This document shows positions 6,029-9,047 of a stretch of DNA of 9,047 nt, piece by piece. Positions within the stretch are counted from its first letter, which is position 1. Each line of letters begins with the position of its first letter. Under the pieces are notes generated by a model, which did not search any database, had not been told where the DNA came from, and worked only from the letters and a program-made list of their open reading frames with translations. Origin of the DNA: QNZT01 sp964573205 (GTDB lineage Bacteria > Campylobacterota > Campylobacteria > Campylobacterales > QNZT01); contig CAZNIT010000013.1 of the NCBI GenBank assembly GCA_964573205.1, positions 1-9,047 on the forward strand. Direction: 5' to 3'. Position numbers and translations under genes: made by a program.

Positions 6029-6594
6029 ATCTTTAAGAAGTTATCGATCATTTCATGACCGTACTCGCTCATGATAGATTCGGGATGAAACTGAATACCG
6101 TATATATCGTACCCTTCTATCTCAAGAGCCATGATTTCTCTATCGTCCGTACTATAAGCCGTAGGTTTGACGATGGAGGGGAGATTTTTTTGATTTACAA
6201 CCAAGGAGTGATATCTTGTCGCGGTAAACTCAAACGGTAGCTCTTTGAAAACGGCTGAGGGTTTTACGACCTCTATGCGTGAAGTTTTACCGTGCATTAG
6301 ATTTTTCGCTCGTATAATTTCACCGCCGAAAGATTGAGCTATGCTTTGATGTCCCAAGCAAATACCTAAAATCGGCTTTTTTCCTTTAAAATAGTCTATA
6401 ACATCCAAACTCACTCCGGCTTCATTGGGAGTTGCGGGTCCCGGAGATATGATGATTTTTTGCGGATTTAGCGCATCGATCTCGCTTACGCTCATTTCGT
6501 CGTTTCGGATCACCTTCAAATCCGCACCGAGCTCCAAGCAATACTGCACAATGTTATATGTAAAAGAGTCGTAGTTATCTATCATTAATATCAT
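6025..6594 (-). CDS. pabA: Glutamine amidotransferase of anthranilate / aminodeoxychorismate synthase (TrpG/PabA type)
   Basis: This class I glutamine amidotransferase releases ammonia from glutamine and passes it to a chorismate-using partner, TrpE (tryptophan) or PabB (folate). The 189 residues are the normal single-domain length. Key motifs: DNYDSFTYN (6-14), ISPGPATPNEAG (49-60, oxyanion region), GICLGHQ with nucleophile Cys79, MHGKTS (100-105, typical of TrpG/PabA), and FHPES with His170 and Glu172 completing the triad. The ATG is chosen because MILMIDNYDSF is the usual family N-terminus, although no clear ribosome binding site precedes it. No trpE, pabB or other trp gene is in the window, so an orphan, possibly dual-use (amphibolic) subunit is likely; the symbol pabA is a choice between pabA and trpG. 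It sits 24 bp behind the WbaP-like gene and overlaps the next gene by four bases. Confidence 0.9.
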   Translation of the reverse strand: MILMIDNYDSFTYNIVQYCLELGADLKVIRNDEMSVSEIDALNPQKIIISPGPATPNEAGVSLDVIDYFKGKKPILGICLGHQSIAQSFGGEIIRAKNLMHGKTSRIEVVKPSAVFKELPFEFTATRYHSLVVNQKNLPSIVKPTAYSTDDREIMALEIEGYDIYGIQFHPESIMSEYGHEMIDNFLKI

Positions 6595-6618
6595 GAGGGT
6601 ATTTTACTCAGAATTTGA

Positions 6619-7977
6619 TTAATAACTCCCTTTGCGCATCAAAACTATAGCGGCGGTTTTGACAAGTATCATGATATCCAGTTCCATCGACCAGTTTCTG
6701 ACATACCATACATCTAGTCTGACTCTCTCTTCATACGATATGTCATTTCTGCCGCTAACTTGCCAAAGACCGGTAATGCCCGGTTTCACCGCGGTAAAAT
6801 AATTAAAATACTCTCCATACTTTTTTATCTCATCTTCGATAATCGGACGGGGACCGACAAGCGACATCTTACCTTGAAATACATTGAAAAGCTGCGGTAA
6901 TTCATCTAAGGATGTTTTTCGTAGAAATTTGCCGATGCGTGTTATGCGAGGATCGTCATGTAATTTAAACTCTTTTTCCCACTCGGCTTTCAATTCGGGA
7001 TTGTTTTCAAGTATCTCTTCGAGCATCTCGTCGGCATTTTTTTTCATCGTACGAAATTTATAGATATTGAATGTTTTGTTATCTTTTCCAACGCGTCTTT
7101 GTTTGTAGATGGGATCGCCGTTTGAGGAGATATATACTATCAGGTACAAAATAATCAAAAGAGGCAAAAAGAAGATAAACAAAGAGATAGAGAGGATTTT
7201 ATCAAAAAGAGCTTTTATGTTTCTCTCACCTTCATGAAGGAGTTTGTTTTTGACATAAAGCGCAAGTCCTTTGTGATTTATAGAGTTGAAAAACTCGGAA
7301 TTTATCAAAGGAAGTTTCGTAATTTTCGGAAGCACATAGACGCGGCTGACATGATGGAGCACATAGCTTACCGTCTGAAAAGCTTGATCGGTCTCTTTGT
7401 TCGCCAAAGAGACGACCACGGCATAGTGATCGTGTACATCTATGAGATATTTTATTCTTCTTTGTAGCTCTTCTTCGCTCATATCGTCAACGAGAATTTT
7501 ACTTGCGACATTAAATCCGAACGAATTATCTTTAACGAACCAACTGTTTACATCCTCTTCTCCCGCTTTATCGCAGATGATCATGATATCTTCACGAAAA
7601 CGATCATATTTCATAAAGTATCTTTTAAGAAAATATACCCAAACGGGCATCAAGAAATTTAACCCGAAAATCAACAACACTATACTTCGCGAATAATGTT
7701 CCGATGTTTTTGAAGCGAAGATGATCAAAGTGATGATAATAAGAGCGAGAAAATTCGCTTTTTCAATATACATAAACTCCATCGACATAACCATCCGTTT
7801 GGAAAGAAGCCGGTAATAAATATATAACAACAGATAAACGGGTATCATCCAGATATATTTTAAAAGATAGTGATTTTGAGGATCTTCTATAAAAGTATAA
7901 GAAATAAATAGTGCGACTATGACATTTGCAAGCAATAACAAAGTAAAGATTGCTAGTTTAAGTAGAGTATATTGCAC
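6619..7977 (-). CDS. Undecaprenyl-phosphate sugar phosphotransferase, WbaP-type polyprenol phosphoglycosyl transferase
   Basis: This inner-membrane enzyme would transfer a sugar phosphate from a UDP-sugar to undecaprenyl phosphate, the first step of O-antigen, capsule or exopolysaccharide assembly. The 452 residues have the WbaP layout: four N-terminal membrane helices (about 5-28, 42-57, 74-90, 98-116), a soluble middle domain (about 128-245), then the catalytic bacterial sugar transferase domain. The latter has a hydrophobic membrane-associated helix (262-284), KFRTM (307-311), DPRITRIG (342-349), the catalytic Asp-Glu pair in LDELPQ (358-359), LVGPRP (373-378) and KPGITGLWQVSGRN (398-411). 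All motifs look intact. The start is GTG with a weak GGAA ribosome binding site; a sigma-70-like promoter sits just upstream (7992-8020). Which sugar it uses (galactose, glucose, N-acetylhexosamine) cannot be read from the sequence. Neighbouring glycosyltransferase genes support a glycan role. Confidence 0.93.
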   Translation of the reverse strand: MQYTLLKLAIFTLLLLANVIVALFISYTFIEDPQNHYLLKYIWMIPVYLLLYIYYRLLSKRMVMSMEFMYIEKANFLALIIITLIIFASKTSEHYSRSIVLLIFGLNFLMPVWVYFLKRYFMKYDRFREDIMIICDKAGEEDVNSWFVKDNSFGFNVASKILVDDMSEEELQRRIKYLIDVHDHYAVVVSLANKETDQAFQTVSYVLHHVSRVYVLPKITKLPLINSEFFNSINHKGLALYVKNKLLHEGERNIKALFDKILSISLFIFFLPLLIILYLIVYISSNGDPIYKQRRVGKDNKTFNIYKFRTMKKNADEMLEEILENNPELKAEWEKEFKLHDDPRITRIGKFLRKTSLDELPQLFNVFQGKMSLVGPRPIIEDEIKKYGEYFNYFTAVKPGITGLWQVSGRNDISYEERVRLDVWYVRNWSMELDIMILVKTAAIVLMRKGSY

Positions 7978-7991
7978 TTTTTATTCCAATA

Positions 7992-8020
7992 AGTATATAT
8001 TTTTTATGAAACTATATCAA
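7992..8020 (-). promoter_or_regulatory. Candidate sigma-70 promoter before the WbaP-like gene (TTGATA-17-TATACT)
   Basis: On the minus strand TTGATA (8020-8015) and TATACT (7997-7992) are each one mismatch from consensus and separated by exactly 17 bp. Transcription would start around 7985, only about eight bases before the GTG at 7977, so the message would be nearly leaderless and would cut into the weak GGAA. The surrounding DNA is very AT-rich, which makes chance matches easier. The gene could alternatively be read from a promoter further upstream. Confidence 0.4.
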
Positions 8021-8039
8021 AAAGGTGCTTTTGGATGAT

Positions 8040-8951
8040 TTAGGAGTGAAAATTTTTATGCAAAGAAAATATTTTTTTTATTTTTAACGGCAATACATCA
8101 TGATAAAAACCCAATTTATAGGCAAAAAATTTCGTAAACGAAAATAGAATCGATCCGGGAATAGCTAAAGGAGCGTTTTGTAAAAGAAAAATCAGCTCTC
8201 TCTTAGCCTGATCGATACCCGTCGAGTCGGCAGAAGCGTATCTGTTTACCTCATCAAAAATCCACGAATTTGTCCTGAAAAATATACCGATATCAAAATA
8301 TCGTCTAAATATATCCTTCGTACTATAATCATGAGAGTGCCATACTTTTGCATCCGATATATATGCCACTTTTTTTCCGTTCAAAATCGCTCTAGCCGCA
8401 AACGCCATATCTTCGTTCATGATGAGTCCCTCTTCAAACCCGCCAACCTCTTTAAAGTAAGAAGCCCGGTACATCGCGCATGAGTTGGAACAGAAAAAGG
8501 TTTTGATCCCCATACTCGGCAAACTCTCTTTTGACTTGACAACCGAAACATCGGGGTAGTTGGTCTCTCTGGCAAATTTCTCGATCAAGTCGGCATCCGC
8601 ATGCGGTATCTGCCTGGCATAACTCACCACGACATCGGAGTCGTCAAACGCTTTTAAAAGGTTTTCGATCAGCTTATCATCGTAAGGGATGGCATCTTGT
8701 GTCATGAAGAGGTAAAAATCGGCTTCGTAATTTAGCGCGAGGTTTCGGGTGGCGGCGTGGTTGAAGTCAGCTCTTTGGATCTCCAAAAGTTCCACACCGG
8801 CTTTTTGGGCTATGTTTGGCGTATCGTCATCGGAGGCGGAGTCTATCACTAAGACTTTACAATGCTGATTTTTGAGCTTGTCGAGCTGTTTTTCCAGTGT
8901 TTGGGAGGCGTTTAGGGTGGGGATAACAACCAGTATGTCAATATTTTTCAC
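8040..8951 (-). CDS. Family 2 glycosyltransferase, rhamnosyltransferase-like
   Basis: A 303-residue GT-A fold glycosyltransferase that would add a sugar from a nucleotide-activated donor to a lipid-linked glycan at the cytoplasmic face of the membrane. The N-terminus has the GT2 pattern VVIPTLNAS (8-16) and VLVIDSASDDDT (33-44). FNHAATRN (63-70) and MTQDAIP (83-89), the latter at the metal/nucleotide-binding position instead of a classic DxD, are typical of the RfbF/WbbL-like rhamnosyltransferase group. NSCAMYR (156-162) and NEDMAF (179-184), with the catalytic-base acid pair, follow. The C-terminal 45 residues are hydrophobic and basic (PLAIPGSILFSF), suggesting membrane association. The start is GTG (8951) with only a weak purine stretch upstream. 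It is 62 bp ahead of the WbaP-like gene and 39 bp behind an incomplete frame. The donor is a guess from similarity; no dTDP-rhamnose genes are in view. Confidence 0.88.
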   Translation of the reverse strand: MKNIDILVVIPTLNASQTLEKQLDKLKNQHCKVLVIDSASDDDTPNIAQKAGVELLEIQRADFNHAATRNLALNYEADFYLFMTQDAIPYDDKLIENLLKAFDDSDVVVSYARQIPHADADLIEKFARETNYPDVSVVKSKESLPSMGIKTFFCSNSCAMYRASYFKEVGGFEEGLIMNEDMAFAARAILNGKKVAYISDAKVWHSHDYSTKDIFRRYFDIGIFFRTNSWIFDEVNRYASADSTGIDQAKRELIFLLQNAPLAIPGSILFSFTKFFAYKLGFYHDVLPLKIKKIFSLHKNFHS

Positions 8952-8990
8952 GATATGTCTAAATCTTTTTTACTTTTCTTGTTTTCTATA

Positions 8991-9047
8991 TTATGCAGCA
9001 TCTATCATCCGTTTAAAATTAAAAAAGTCTATTATCTCATGTTGCTT
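8991..9047 (-). CDS. C-terminal fragment of an upstream gene cut by the window edge
   Basis: One minus-strand frame is open from the window edge to TAA at 8993-8991, encoding 18 residues ending HEIIDFFNFKRMIDAA. The other two minus-strand frames close within five codons of the edge. The stop lies 39 bp before the GTG of the glycosyltransferase gene, normal operon spacing. The fragment is too short to identify and has no conserved motif; a gene of the same glycan cluster is the natural guess. Random openness over 19 codons is also possible. Confidence 0.4.
   Translation of the reverse strand, partial: KQHEIIDFFNFKRMIDAA

Noticed and set aside
8019..8034. Inverted repeat CAAAAG-CAC-CTTTTTG after the family 2 glycosyltransferase gene.
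   Set aside because: The stem is almost only A:T pairs with a three-base loop; too weak for a terminator, and the neighbouring genes look co-directional and related.
1..9047. CRISPR array, insertion sequence, integrase, phage or toxin-antitoxin module.
   Set aside because: No regularly spaced repeats, transposase or integrase motifs, terminal inverted repeats, or small paired genes are visible on either strand.

Overview
The window looks like chromosomal DNA from a chemolithoautotrophic member of the Campylobacterota (the Sulfurimonas/Sulfurovum type of sulfur or hydrogen oxidiser). The reasons are an AT-rich sequence, two-subunit ATP-citrate lyase (the hallmark of the reductive TCA cycle in this group), promoters that show only a TGnTAaAAT-like -10 box, and pseudopilins with Ala rather than Gly before the FTLLE cleavage site. 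The genus is an inference; no 16S rRNA is present.

Every convincing gene is on the minus strand, so the biological order runs from right to left. At the right edge is the 18-residue tail of an unidentified gene (8991-9047). Next come a family 2 glycosyltransferase resembling rhamnosyltransferases (8040-8951) and a WbaP-type phosphoglycosyl transferase that would start a lipid-linked glycan on undecaprenyl phosphate (6619-7977). These are followed by a TrpG/PabA glutamine amidotransferase (6025-6594), whose stop overlaps the start of a GT-C-like integral membrane protein (4841-6028). This half is the end of a surface-polysaccharide or glycan cluster with an orphan chorismate-pathway subunit inside it.

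An 88-bp gap with a good extended -10 box and a strong ribosome binding site leads into aclB (3439-4752) and aclA (1622-3439), which overlap by one base (TAATG). Together they encode the citrate-cleaving enzyme that makes acetyl-CoA and oxaloacetate at the expense of ATP and CoA. The automatic start of aclB is moved 13 codons downstream.

Behind aclA, separated by 57 nt carrying a small stem-loop, lie two tandem paralogous GspH/FimT-like pseudopilin genes (920-1564 and 188-862). They use TTG and GTG starts and have diverged in cysteine content and acidic insertions. The left 187 bp hold no gene of their own. They carry a minus-strand promoter (-10 box TATAAT) preceded by two perfect 10-bp direct repeats with an 11-bp period, the geometry used by OmpR/PhoB-family response regulators, plus a partial Fur-like box. 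The gene they would drive lies outside the window.

I see no CRISPR array, insertion sequence, tRNA, rRNA, phage gene or toxin-antitoxin pair. No clearly new system is visible. The best leads are the regulatory region at the left edge, the diverged pseudopilin pair attached to the acl operon, and the membrane protein coupled to the amidotransferase.
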